Positions 23,340-31,180 of a stretch of 46,265 nt of DNA are shown here, in pieces (the first letter of the stretch is position 1; every line of letters starts with the position of its first letter). The DNA is from an uncultured Prevotellaceae bacterium (GTDB lineage Bacteria > Bacteroidota > Bacteroidia > Bacteroidales > Bacteroidaceae), in NCBI GenBank assembly GCA_937910905.1, contig CALEPV010000095.1, positions 1 through 46,265 of the forward strand. The letters run 5' to 3'. The position numbers and the translations under genes are program-made. Below the pieces are notes generated by a model, which saw only the letters and a list, made by a program, of their open reading frames with translations, was not told the DNA's origin and made no database searches.

Positions 23340-24398
23340 ATGGAGATAGCAGAGCTGGGTGAGTTTGGACTGATTCACCACCTTACTGACGACATAGAGT
23401 TGCAGAACGCAGAGTCGGTGAAGGGCGTGGGCGATGACTGCGCCGTGCTACAGTACTCGGTCGATGAGCGGGTGCTGGTGACTACGGACCTGCTGCTGGA
23501 GGGCGTGCACTTCGACTTGCAGTATGTGCCACTGCACCATCTGGGCTACAAGGCTGCGATGGTGAACCTGAGCGACATATATGCGATGAACGGACGTCCG
23601 CGCCAGCTGACGGTGTCCATAGGACTGTCGAAGCGCTTCAGGGTGGAGGACGTGGAGGCGCTCTACGCCGGCATCAAGCGGGCATGTGCCGAGCACGGCT
23701 GCGATGTGGTGGGCGGCGACACGTCGGCATCGCTCACAGGCCTAACCATCAGCATCACCTGCATAGGCGCTGCGCGAGCGGGCGACGTGGTGACACGCGA
23801 CGCTGCGCAGGTCAATGACCTGCTGTGCGTGAGTGGTGACCTGGGCGCTGCCTACATGGGCCTACAGCTGCTGGAGCGCGAGAAGGTGGTGTACAACCAG
23901 CAGGTGCGTGAGGCCCTGCAGCGGGGCGAGAAGCCCGAATCGCTGCCGCCGTTCCAGCCCGACTTCAGCGGACGCGAGTACCTGCTGCAACGTCAGCTGA
24001 CACCACAGGCACGACGCGACATAGTGGAAAAGCTGGCGGAGGCGGGCATACACCCCACGGCGATGATTGACATCAGCGACGGGCTGAGCAGCGAGGTGAT
24101 GCATCTGTGCGAACAGAGCCACACCGGGTGCCGCATCTACGAGGACCGCATACCGCTCGACTACCAGACAGCTGCTATGGCTGAGGAGCTGAACATGAAC
24201 GTGACAACATGCGCACTCAATGGCGGCGAGGACTACGAGCTGCTGTTCACTGTGCCTCTGACCGACCACGACCGTGTGTCTGCTATCGAGGACGTACATA
24301 TAATAGGCCACATGACCAAGGCAGAACAAGGTAAGCTGCTCGTGTGTCGTGACGGAGCCGAGATGACGCTGAAGGCTCAAGGATGGAAAGCGACCTGA
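23340..24398 (+). CDS. thiL: Thiamine-monophosphate kinase
   Basis: A 352-residue ATP-dependent kinase forming thiamine diphosphate, the last step of cofactor synthesis. The ATG at 23340 gives MEIAELGEFGLI, the usual ThiL start; the slightly longer frame begins with TTG. Motifs: GVGDDCAVL (Mg/ATP aspartates), TTDLLLEGVHFDLQ, VGGDTSAS, MIDISDGLSSEVMHL, and CALNGGEDYELLFTV near the end. Length is normal for the PurM/ThiL fold. It overlaps lpxK by 16 nt, a pairing without obvious metabolic logic. Confidence 0.96.
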   Translation: MEIAELGEFGLIHHLTDDIELQNAESVKGVGDDCAVLQYSVDERVLVTTDLLLEGVHFDLQYVPLHHLGYKAAMVNLSDIYAMNGRPRQLTVSIGLSKRFRVEDVEALYAGIKRACAEHGCDVVGGDTSASLTGLTISITCIGAARAGDVVTRDAAQVNDLLCVSGDLGAAYMGLQLLEREKVVYNQQVREALQRGEKPESLPPFQPDFSGREYLLQRQLTPQARRDIVEKLAEAGIHPTAMIDISDGLSSEVMHLCEQSHTGCRIYEDRIPLDYQTAAMAEELNMNVTTCALNGGEDYELLFTVPLTDHDRVSAIEDVHIIGHMTKAEQGKLLVCRDGAEMTLKAQGWKAT

Positions 24399-25462
24399 TA
24401 CATATCCACAACTGGCTGAGGCCCCTGTCGTGGCTTTATGGGCTGGGTGTCGAACTGCGCAATCTGCTGTTCGACAACGGTCTGCTGCGGCAGAAGGAGT
24501 TCCAGCTGCCTGTGATATGTATAGGAAACATAAGCGTGGGCGGCACAGGCAAGACACCGCACACGGAGTACCTGCTACGCTTGTTGCTGCCCAAGTACCG
24601 CACGGCTGTGCTGAGCCGCGGGTACAAGCGCCGCAGCAGGGGCTATCAGTTGGCCGCAGCCGACACGCCTGTGGAGGTGATAGGCGACGAACCCTGGCAG
24701 ATGAAACAGAAATTCCCTGAAGCCATCGTAGCGGTGGATGCCAATCGATGCAGGGGCATAGAGCGCCTGATGTCCGACGATGCCACAAGCGATGTGGAGG
24801 TCATACTGCTCGACGATGCCTATCAACACAGACATGTGCGTGCGGGGCTGAACATTGTGCTGACCGACTATCACCGTCTGGTCACCGACGATGCCCTGCT
24901 GCCAGCCGGTCGTCTGCGCGAGCCTGTGTCAGGTCTTGCGCGGGCACAGATCATCATCGTTACCAAGTGCCCCATGGGCATGGCGCCTATCGACTATCGT
25001 GTCATCCGGAGCTCCTTGCAGCTCAAGCCGTACCAGCAACTGTTTTTCTCTGCTATCCACTACGGCACCCTGCGTCCCCTTTTCGACAGCTCATCAGCAG
25101 CTCAGACGAGCATCACGCCAGACACACATGTGCTGCTGCTCACAGGCATAGCCTCGCCGCAGCAGATGTACAAGGACCTGCAGCAGTGCACCCGCCACAT
25201 CACCCCACTGTCCTTCCCCGATCATCACGCCTACAGCAAATCGGATATAGCACGCATCGAGACCTCCTTTGCAGCCATGCAGGGCAGCAAGCGTGTCATC
25301 GTGACCACCGAGAAGGATGGCGCACGCCTGCTCGCCGCGGGGAGCTTCACCCCGATTGTGCGACGCCACATATTCGTGCTGCCCATAGTGGCAGATATCC
25401 TGCAGGGGCGCGAGCCGCAGCTCCATAAAGAAATAATAGAGTTCATCAGCAATTGCCGATGA
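24383..25462 (+). CDS. lpxK: Tetraacyldisaccharide 4'-kinase
   Basis: A 359-residue P-loop kinase at the cytoplasmic membrane face that phosphorylates the 4' position of the lipid A disaccharide. The P-loop is in IGNISVGGTGKTPHTEYLL (GGTGKT about 52-57). An N-terminal hydrophobic/amphipathic segment (IHNWLRPLSWLYGLGVELRN) fits membrane association. Further motifs are VLSRGYKRRSRGYQL, GDEPWQM, VILLDDAYQHRHVRAGLNIVLTDY and LPAGRLREP. It confirms that the organism makes lipid A. Its stop lies inside a 12-bp-stem hairpin and it converges on the lipoprotein gene at 25493. Confidence 0.95.
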   Translation: MESDLIHIHNWLRPLSWLYGLGVELRNLLFDNGLLRQKEFQLPVICIGNISVGGTGKTPHTEYLLRLLLPKYRTAVLSRGYKRRSRGYQLAAADTPVEVIGDEPWQMKQKFPEAIVAVDANRCRGIERLMSDDATSDVEVILLDDAYQHRHVRAGLNIVLTDYHRLVTDDALLPAGRLREPVSGLARAQIIIVTKCPMGMAPIDYRVIRSSLQLKPYQQLFFSAIHYGTLRPLFDSSSAAQTSITPDTHVLLLTGIASPQQMYKDLQQCTRHITPLSFPDHHAYSKSDIARIETSFAAMQGSKRVIVTTEKDGARLLAAGSFTPIVRRHIFVLPIVADILQGREPQLHKEIIEFISNCR

Positions 25463-25469
25463 ACTCTAT
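25436..25469. terminator. Hairpin overlapping the lpxK stop
   Basis: ATAGAGTTCATC (25436-25447) and its complement (25458-25469) form a perfect 12-bp stem with a 10-nt loop, between convergent genes. There is no T-run on the plus strand. On the minus strand it follows the lipoprotein stop by 23 bases. It may terminate both units. Confidence 0.5.
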
Positions 25470-25492
25470 GCGTAATCTGATGTGCAATCTAC

Positions 25493-26161
25493 TTACTGCT
25501 GTGCACCAGGGATGCGGCGAATAGCCTGCTGTGCAGCCTGGTTTACTGCTTCGTTGGCCTGCTGTGCAGCATTGCTAACGGCCTGCTGAGCAGCCTGTGA
25601 AGCCTGCTGTGCAGCCTGGTTGGTAGCCTGCTGTGCAGCCTCGACGGTCTGGTCTACAGCCTGCTGAGCGGCCTGCTGTGCGCTCTCAGCAGCCTGCTGT
25701 GCGCTCTCAACGGCACCCTCTACCTGCTCCTGTGCGCACTGTGTAGCACAATCAGCCTGCTCGCCAACAGTTGTAGCAGCGCTGATGGCATCGGTCACAG
25801 TGGCGGGGATGATGCTGGAAGTGTCGATACCCAGGTTGGCAAGAGTCTCCTGGTTCTCGCTGATGAAGTTGGTCACGGTCTGCACGTACTTGCTGGCACC
25901 TGCAACGTTGCCGTTGCTGATCAGGCCCTGAGCAGCCTCCACAGCCTTAGCAATAACGGCCTCCACCTGTGACTTGTCGGCATTGGCAATCTGAGCCTTG
26001 AGAGCTTCTACTACCTGATTGGCGGCACCCTCGATCTGGCTGTCGTCGGTCATCTGTGCTACTGCCTCAGCGTCGATAGCGTCAGCACCCTGCTGCTTGC
26101 TGCCACATGCAGCGAATGTCATGGCTACTGTAGCCACGGCAAGAAAAAGAATCTTTTTCAT
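25493..26161 (-). CDS. Ala/Gln-rich lipoprotein
   Basis: A 222-residue lipoprotein. The signal peptide MKKILFLAVATVAMTFAAC ends in the lipobox FAAC (C19). Residues 25-135 form a helical-looking globular part (VVEALKAQIANADKSQVEAVIAKAVEAAQ). From about residue 140 to 215 the chain is almost only Ala, Gln, Glu, Ser, Asn and Val in short AAQQA-type repeats, predicted to be a long helix or coiled coil like Lpp or a Tol-like stalk. Two cysteines (ADCATQC) sit just before this tail. No known enzyme family is recognised. It is the last of four minus-strand genes with short gaps, and no TAnnTTTG lies before it, so it should depend on the promoter at 31063 or on read-through. Confidence 0.8.
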   Translation of the reverse strand: MKKILFLAVATVAMTFAACGSKQQGADAIDAEAVAQMTDDSQIEGAANQVVEALKAQIANADKSQVEAVIAKAVEAAQGLISNGNVAGASKYVQTVTNFISENQETLANLGIDTSSIIPATVTDAISAATTVGEQADCATQCAQEQVEGAVESAQQAAESAQQAAQQAVDQTVEAAQQATNQAAQQASQAAQQAVSNAAQQANEAVNQAAQQAIRRIPGAQQ

Positions 26162-26194
26162 GTTGATTGAATTAAGATGGTTAATGAATAATGT

Positions 26195-27013
26195 TTATGG
26201 TATAGTCTCGATGATTGTATCGGGTACCGATGTTGCCGCGGGCGGCTCTGTGAAGGGCCAGGGCATACGGTTGAGCGATAGGGATGCTATCATATAGATA
26301 GCGTATAGCGATATGATGCTGGTTGCGGCCAGCAGGATGTGTAGTAGGGAGAAGCTGGAGGCCACCTTTTCGCAGGAAGAATCGGTGGGTTCAGGGGCTT
26401 CGGTGTCTGGCAGCTCTGTCTCCGGCACAGGAGCGGGTATGGCTGTCATGCGCGAAGAGTTGATGTCGTAGCCCTCTGGGATGATGAATATGCGTGCAAA
26501 CTGCTGATAGCTCTCCTGGCGCAGGTCGGTCAGGGCTGCAGTCAGCTGTTCGCTACTACCGTAGGTGCAGTAGGCCGACTGTCCCGTCAGGTCGAATGAC
26601 ATAGGTTCGCAGGGTGTCAGCGCGATGCTGCCGGGCTGGGTGAGCTGCTCGGCCAGTGTGTTGTCGCGCCACTTCATTTCGTCGATGTAGCGTGCCGCCA
26701 CCTGGCTGAGTATCTCCAGCAGTTCAGCCGCATCGGTGGGACGGTTGTAGCCCAGACACAGCGCTGCCATAGCGAATCCGCCCCGGCTGTCGTTCTGATT
26801 CTTCTGCACATGTGCCACCCACCATCCCTGTGGCGTGCACCAGATGGCATACACAGGTTTGTCAATCTTGGCAGGCAACTCACGCGGGTCGTTGATATAC
26901 CGCTTCCACTCGGCGCTGGCTGCGTCGTGCGGCTGGGCGGGGTAGGTGTAGTAGTGGCCTGAGCCCTTGTCCTTGAATTGCCCGAAGATGTCTATAATAT
27001 GTATGCTGTCCAC
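26195..27013 (-). CDS. Membrane-anchored protein, possible GAP1-N-like GTPase partner
   Basis: A 272-residue protein with no signal peptide. A soluble N-terminal domain (1 to ~190) begins IIDIFGQFKDKGSGHYYTY and contains KPVYAIWCTPQGWWVAHVQ, then NDSRGGFAMAALCLG and a helical AAELLEILSQVAARYIDEM. A Pro/Glu/Thr/Asp-rich linker (195-210) leads to one transmembrane helix (about 221-247) and a short C-terminal tail. The G-GHyy, g-wWVA and D-RGGF pattern resembles, by eye, the N-terminal domain of GTPase-associated protein 1 (GAP1-N) of predicted bacterial conflict systems. This is an inference without a search. It lies 24 nt downstream of a P-loop GTPase gene, which supports a partnership. Otherwise unrecognised. 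Confidence 0.7.
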   Translation of the reverse strand: MDSIHIIDIFGQFKDKGSGHYYTYPAQPHDAASAEWKRYINDPRELPAKIDKPVYAIWCTPQGWWVAHVQKNQNDSRGGFAMAALCLGYNRPTDAAELLEILSQVAARYIDEMKWRDNTLAEQLTQPGSIALTPCEPMSFDLTGQSAYCTYGSSEQLTAALTDLRQESYQQFARIFIIPEGYDINSSRMTAIPAPVPETELPDTEAPEPTDSSCEKVASSFSLLHILLAATSIISLYAIYMIASLSLNRMPWPFTEPPAATSVPDTIIETIP

Positions 27014-27037
27014 GAGTGGGAGTTTATGAATGATGAA

Positions 27038-28192
27038 TTACCAAAAGCCCTTGCTGATGTAGCCGGACATGCTGATGAGCTTCTTCAGCACGGCATTATT
27101 GTTTGTCCTCTCGAAGTAGCAGAGCTTCTGTGCGAACACTTCGCCTATTGAGAACGGCAGTATGTCGAAGTCGAGCACGCCCGACTGCGAGCATATCTGT
27201 GCCAGTGCGTTGCTGAGCGCAGGCATGTACTGCTTCACGTATCTGGCGGCATACTCCTGGCGGTCCTTGGGCAGGCACGTCATGCGGTCGCATTTCGTGA
27301 CCAGTATGTAGATGGCGTTGGTGCCGCGGCGTATCACCTTGTTGTCACGCAGGTAGTCCATGGCCGAGTCCAGATAGTCGTGTATACGCAGCCCGTCCCA
27401 CTCCTTCTCGTGCTCGCCGTAGGCTATGATGAAGAAGTGTATCTTTCGGTTGGACTTGTCGGCCAGATAGGACAGGGTGTGGTTCAGAGCCTGCTCCTGT
27501 GTGTAGTTTTCCTCGACGATATGGTTCTGCCGGCGGTATAGCGCACGGAACACCTCACCAGCCAGGTCGATACATGCCAGGGGGTGCTCTCGCTGCTGCC
27601 CGTCGCGCAGTGTGAACACCATCTCCTGTATGGAGTAGTCGGGCGTACCCTGTGGCAGTGTGCAGAAGGCGTCGTGCATGAAGGTGTTGCAGAGTCGGTC
27701 CATGTACTGCCGTCCCTGACATGGGCGTTTGGTGAGTATGCCGTAGGTGTAGGATGCGCTGAGCAGCGAGCCCAGGGCGCATGTTTTGCCGCTGGAGGGC
27801 GTACCCCAGAAGTAGACCTCGGTGGTGTCGCGCTGCAGCTTGTTGGGCGCAAAGCCGTCAGGCAGAGGTATCACGCCCTCGAACTGCCGTATGGCATCTA
27901 TCTCGTCGGCCGTGTAGCAGTCCTGCAGGTCGTTCCACGCTATGACGTGACTGTCCACGTAGCGCTGCAGCTCCTGTGGCGAGAACGCATTGCGGTCGGT
28001 CCGCACGGCGTTGACCACACGGGCGCGGTCCACAAGATTGGCTATTGCCATCTGAGCCTGCACCACATACTGTCCATCGGGATGCCTGTGCAGATAGCTC
28101 TCGTAGTCGGCAATGCTGGCGCTTAGCTCAGCCTTGTGCCAGTCGTCAACGTCCTGTGATGCCATGTCATTATGCGATTGAGTATCTTGCAT
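27038..28192 (-). CDS. P-loop GTPase with N-terminal repeat-like segment
   Basis: A 384-residue cytoplasmic protein. Residues 18-52 (DDWHKAELSASIADYESYLHRHPDG and following) match a TPR/SPOR-like helical motif found at the N-terminus of many Bacteroidetes proteins. The GTPase core follows: G1 GTPSSGKT at 130-137, G3 region CIDLAGEVF (DLAG 209-212), G4 TKCD at 299-302, with the strands IHFFIIAYG and TNAIYILVT between. The fold is most like TRAFAC/Ras-type or the double-GTPase-like proteins of predicted conflict systems, not a translation GTPase. It starts 2 nt after the DUF5686 gene stop and is followed by the membrane protein at 26195, so it is probably cotranscribed with both. Substrate process unknown. 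Confidence 0.85.
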   Translation of the reverse strand: MQDTQSHNDMASQDVDDWHKAELSASIADYESYLHRHPDGQYVVQAQMAIANLVDRARVVNAVRTDRNAFSPQELQRYVDSHVIAWNDLQDCYTADEIDAIRQFEGVIPLPDGFAPNKLQRDTTEVYFWGTPSSGKTCALGSLLSASYTYGILTKRPCQGRQYMDRLCNTFMHDAFCTLPQGTPDYSIQEMVFTLRDGQQREHPLACIDLAGEVFRALYRRQNHIVEENYTQEQALNHTLSYLADKSNRKIHFFIIAYGEHEKEWDGLRIHDYLDSAMDYLRDNKVIRRGTNAIYILVTKCDRMTCLPKDRQEYAARYVKQYMPALSNALAQICSQSGVLDFDILPFSIGEVFAQKLCYFERTNNNAVLKKLISMSGYISKGFW

Positions 28193-28194
28193 AG

Positions 28195-31053
28195 TTAGAA
28201 AAACACACGGAGCGTGAAGCGCACGCCGTGCTTGTTGGTACCAGGGTTGTCGAGATATGTCAGGCGGCGTACATACTCGACATGCAGCAGTTTGAATATA
28301 TTGTGTATGCCGAGGCGCAGTTCCACGTATGGCGTGTTCTTGTCCATCACCACGGTGTTGTTTTCGTAGTATGTGTTGCCATCGGCATCGGTGTGGAAGT
28401 GGCCAGGGAAGAAGAACAGGTCGCTGTCAGCATAGCCTCCAACGAAGGGGTTGTTCTTGTCGGTGAGCGTGCCCCACAGAGCATTCACTCCGATGAACTC
28501 GCGCCAGTGCAGCTTCCTGAGCAGCGGCACGCGGTTGAATATCTTGCCGCAGATGTCCCATCCCCACATGATTTGCGCGTAGCGGTCGTTGAGGAATTCG
28601 AGCGAGCTGATCAGCGAGAAGGTGTAGTCGGCAATGATGTAGCTCTGGTTGGTGGCAGGGTGTATGAGCAGCGGGAACGGCACTTTGTTCCACTGTATGC
28701 CTGCCCGCACGTCGAAATCAGTATATCCCCATCCGGCAGGTATGTACAGGCGCTTGTATATGCCGGCCTCTGTTACATTATATGTATAGTCTCCGCCCAG
28801 AAAGTCCTTCAGCCCCATGGTGTGGCTCACGGTGAAGATGGGGGCATCCTTGTTGATCTTCAAGCGGCGCTGCTTGGTGTTGATATACGTGGCTCCCGGT
28901 TCGAAGCTGACGTTGGCGTAGAACTCGCTCATGTTGATGCTGTGCACGCGGTTCTGCAGTGAGTTGTCAATGTCGAGCCGGCTCATGTCGCGAGTTGCCA
29001 ATACGGTGGCATCGGTGCCCAGCCGCTGGTAGAACAGCTCGTCCACAGGCTGCTGGTGCGTGCGGGTGAAGCGGATTACGGCCTTGGCACCGTTGTACCA
29101 TTCGCGGTCGTACATCACCTTCCACTCGCGAATCAGGTTGTATTGGTCCACTGTCGAGGTGCGTATGGCCATGAACATATTGTCCTTGTCGGTCGGAACG
29201 AACTTGTCGAATGGTGTGGTGACATCACGGCGGAAGGACACGTGGAGGTTGTTCTTGGGGAACTCGCGGGTCAGGTATGCCTTTCGGTTAAACGAGTATA
29301 TGGCTTCGCCCCATCCGTAGAGGTTGTGCGACTGGGTGCCGTAGGCCACATAGCCACCCAGGAAGATGTGTGGGTGGAGGTGCGCTGTGGTGAATCCCGA
29401 TATGCGGAATCGCCACTTGTCGTAGTCGTTGTAGGACACGATGGTGTTGATAGGTCCGAAGTCGAACTTGTTGTTGATGGTGCTGTCGCTGGTTTCAACG
29501 TAGTTCTCGATGAGTGCCTTGACGCCAATCATGATGGGCTTGAATCCGCGCATCTGCGTGAGTTTCTTCAGCAGTCCGCTGATCTGGCTCTCACTTTCGG
29601 TGAGCTCCACTTTGCGATACTGTGCCCAGTACTGGTCGTCGGTATGCATGGTGGCATCGGGCTCTGTGTATGTAGTGCCCTTGATGCGTCGGAACACGTT
29701 GTGTGATATCTCGTCGAACTGATAGTCGAAGTTGCGCACGGTGCGCTGCACCAGCAGCTTCGACAGCCACGATGTGACCATCATCTCTACCATCATGTCG
29801 TTCTGCACGCACACGCGCTCGCCGGATGGCAGGTCCTCGTAGTACTGGTCGATGCGTATGTTCTCGATGAAGTTCACGTTGCTCTGCTTGGGCACGTTGA
29901 GCTCGACGCTTTTGACCTGATAGGTCGAGTCGTTGAGTATGTACAGCAATCCGGAGAAGCCTATGTCCTGCTGGTTGTTGGGTGTGAACCCCATGACGAT
30001 GACACTCTCATAGGCTTCGTTCACCCGTTTGTTTATCTGTTTGATAATGGCTGTGTCTTTCTGCGAGGCTGAGTACAGGCTGTCGAGCCCCAGTGCAGAC
30101 AGCGCGTCGTCGCGCTGGATGTAGAAGTCCAGCGGGTTGTACTCGCGCTCAGCGCGCAGCTCGGGTGTAGTCCGCTCGAAGTAGAGCGTGTCCTGTATAT
30201 AGTATCGGTAGAAGCTGATGGCGGAGTTGGCTATGGGGCTTTTGAAGTGCAGCTGGAGCAGCCTGCACTCCTCGTCGTAGATGTTGATGTCGGTGAAACA
30301 GTCCTGCAGTGCTGTGTTGATGATTTCGCCGGTGTTGATGAGTTCATTGATGCCTCGGCTGTTCTTGGCCTTGATGAGCTCCTTTTCTGTCCGCGGCTTG
30401 CGGCGATAGAAGGTGTGCGACAGCTGCTCGTCGACGGTGAGGGGCAGTATGAGCTTGCCCGTCTTGGGGTGGCGCTCCACGTGGTCCTTAAGGAATGCCC
30501 ATGCTCGCCCCTCTTCGAGGTCGAATATCTTGTCGGTGAACTCATTGACGGAGAAGGTCATCTTCTCGTAGGTGGTGAAGGTGAAGTAGTCCTTGGCGTG
30601 CAGGTCGTTGACCCGCTTGTGGTCTATGACTCGCTGCATGAGCTCGACGGCGGGGTTGTTCTTGCGGCTGTAGCGTGTGCGGCGGCGTGTGACGGTGACC
30701 TCTCGCAGTGTGGTGCCCTGTGGTGTGAGCCGGATCTTCAGGTCCTTGTTCTTGCCGAAGTCATCGAGCCTTATCACGGCTGGCTCGTAGCCCATGGTGT
30801 GCACGGTGAGCTCTCGCCAGGCGGAGTCCTCTCGCAGGATGAAGCGTCCGTCGTCGTCGCTCTGCACTCCGTAGCCCTTGCCGTCGTAGTAGATGTCAAC
30901 GTACTCCAGCGGCTGTCGTGTCTTGCTGTCTATGACGATGCCGCTGACCTGTGCCTCTGCTGCTGCGGCACAGAGGAGCATGGCTGCGACAGCGACTACG
31001 GCTATGCGCTGGCATGGTGACGAGCTGTGTGAATTGTTGAATAGGATGGCCAT
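28195..31053 (-). CDS. DUF5686 outer-membrane protein with CarboxypepD-like domain
   Basis: A 952-residue protein. The ATG at 31053 is used because it follows the promoter at 31063-31070 and gives a signal peptide (RIAVVAVAAMLLCAAAAEA-Q); the open frame extends 30 codons upstream through the promoter. After the signal comes a carboxypeptidase regulatory-like beta-sandwich (VSGIVIDSKTRQPLEYVDIYYD, about 36-120), then the DUF5686 region ending in beta-barrel-like strands and the terminal aromatic residue (RFTLRVFF), typical of outer-membrane barrels. It has no TonB plug domain. Function is unknown in Bacteroidetes. It is the first gene of the minus-strand operon that includes the GTPase. Confidence 0.88.
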   Translation of the reverse strand: MAILFNNSHSSSPCQRIAVVAVAAMLLCAAAAEAQVSGIVIDSKTRQPLEYVDIYYDGKGYGVQSDDDGRFILREDSAWRELTVHTMGYEPAVIRLDDFGKNKDLKIRLTPQGTTLREVTVTRRRTRYSRKNNPAVELMQRVIDHKRVNDLHAKDYFTFTTYEKMTFSVNEFTDKIFDLEEGRAWAFLKDHVERHPKTGKLILPLTVDEQLSHTFYRRKPRTEKELIKAKNSRGINELINTGEIINTALQDCFTDINIYDEECRLLQLHFKSPIANSAISFYRYYIQDTLYFERTTPELRAEREYNPLDFYIQRDDALSALGLDSLYSASQKDTAIIKQINKRVNEAYESVIVMGFTPNNQQDIGFSGLLYILNDSTYQVKSVELNVPKQSNVNFIENIRIDQYYEDLPSGERVCVQNDMMVEMMVTSWLSKLLVQRTVRNFDYQFDEISHNVFRRIKGTTYTEPDATMHTDDQYWAQYRKVELTESESQISGLLKKLTQMRGFKPIMIGVKALIENYVETSDSTINNKFDFGPINTIVSYNDYDKWRFRISGFTTAHLHPHIFLGGYVAYGTQSHNLYGWGEAIYSFNRKAYLTREFPKNNLHVSFRRDVTTPFDKFVPTDKDNMFMAIRTSTVDQYNLIREWKVMYDREWYNGAKAVIRFTRTHQQPVDELFYQRLGTDATVLATRDMSRLDIDNSLQNRVHSINMSEFYANVSFEPGATYINTKQRRLKINKDAPIFTVSHTMGLKDFLGGDYTYNVTEAGIYKRLYIPAGWGYTDFDVRAGIQWNKVPFPLLIHPATNQSYIIADYTFSLISSLEFLNDRYAQIMWGWDICGKIFNRVPLLRKLHWREFIGVNALWGTLTDKNNPFVGGYADSDLFFFPGHFHTDADGNTYYENNTVVMDKNTPYVELRLGIHNIFKLLHVEYVRRLTYLDNPGTNKHGVRFTLRVFF

Positions 31054-31062
31054 ATGTGCGGG

Positions 31063-31070
31063 CAAAGGTA
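31063..31070 (-). promoter_or_regulatory. Bacteroidetes -7 element for the DUF5686 operon
   Basis: The minus strand reads TACCTTTG, only 9 bases before the ATG at 31053, so the transcript would be nearly leaderless. It is divergent from the GH43 promoter 73 bp away. Confidence 0.65.
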
Positions 31071-31143
31071 CGACAAATGCTCCGAATAGATGGTATTGTG
31101 TGATAAAATCGGACAAAACGTGCGGCAAACAGGCAAAGTGCAC

Positions 31144-31151
31144 TATCTTTG
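31144..31151 (+). promoter_or_regulatory. Bacteroidetes -7 element for the GH43 gene
   Basis: TATCTTTG ends 29 bases before the ATG at 31181. Confidence 0.65.
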
Positions 31152-31180
31152 CGGGCAGTTATTGCAAATCTATTCAAACT

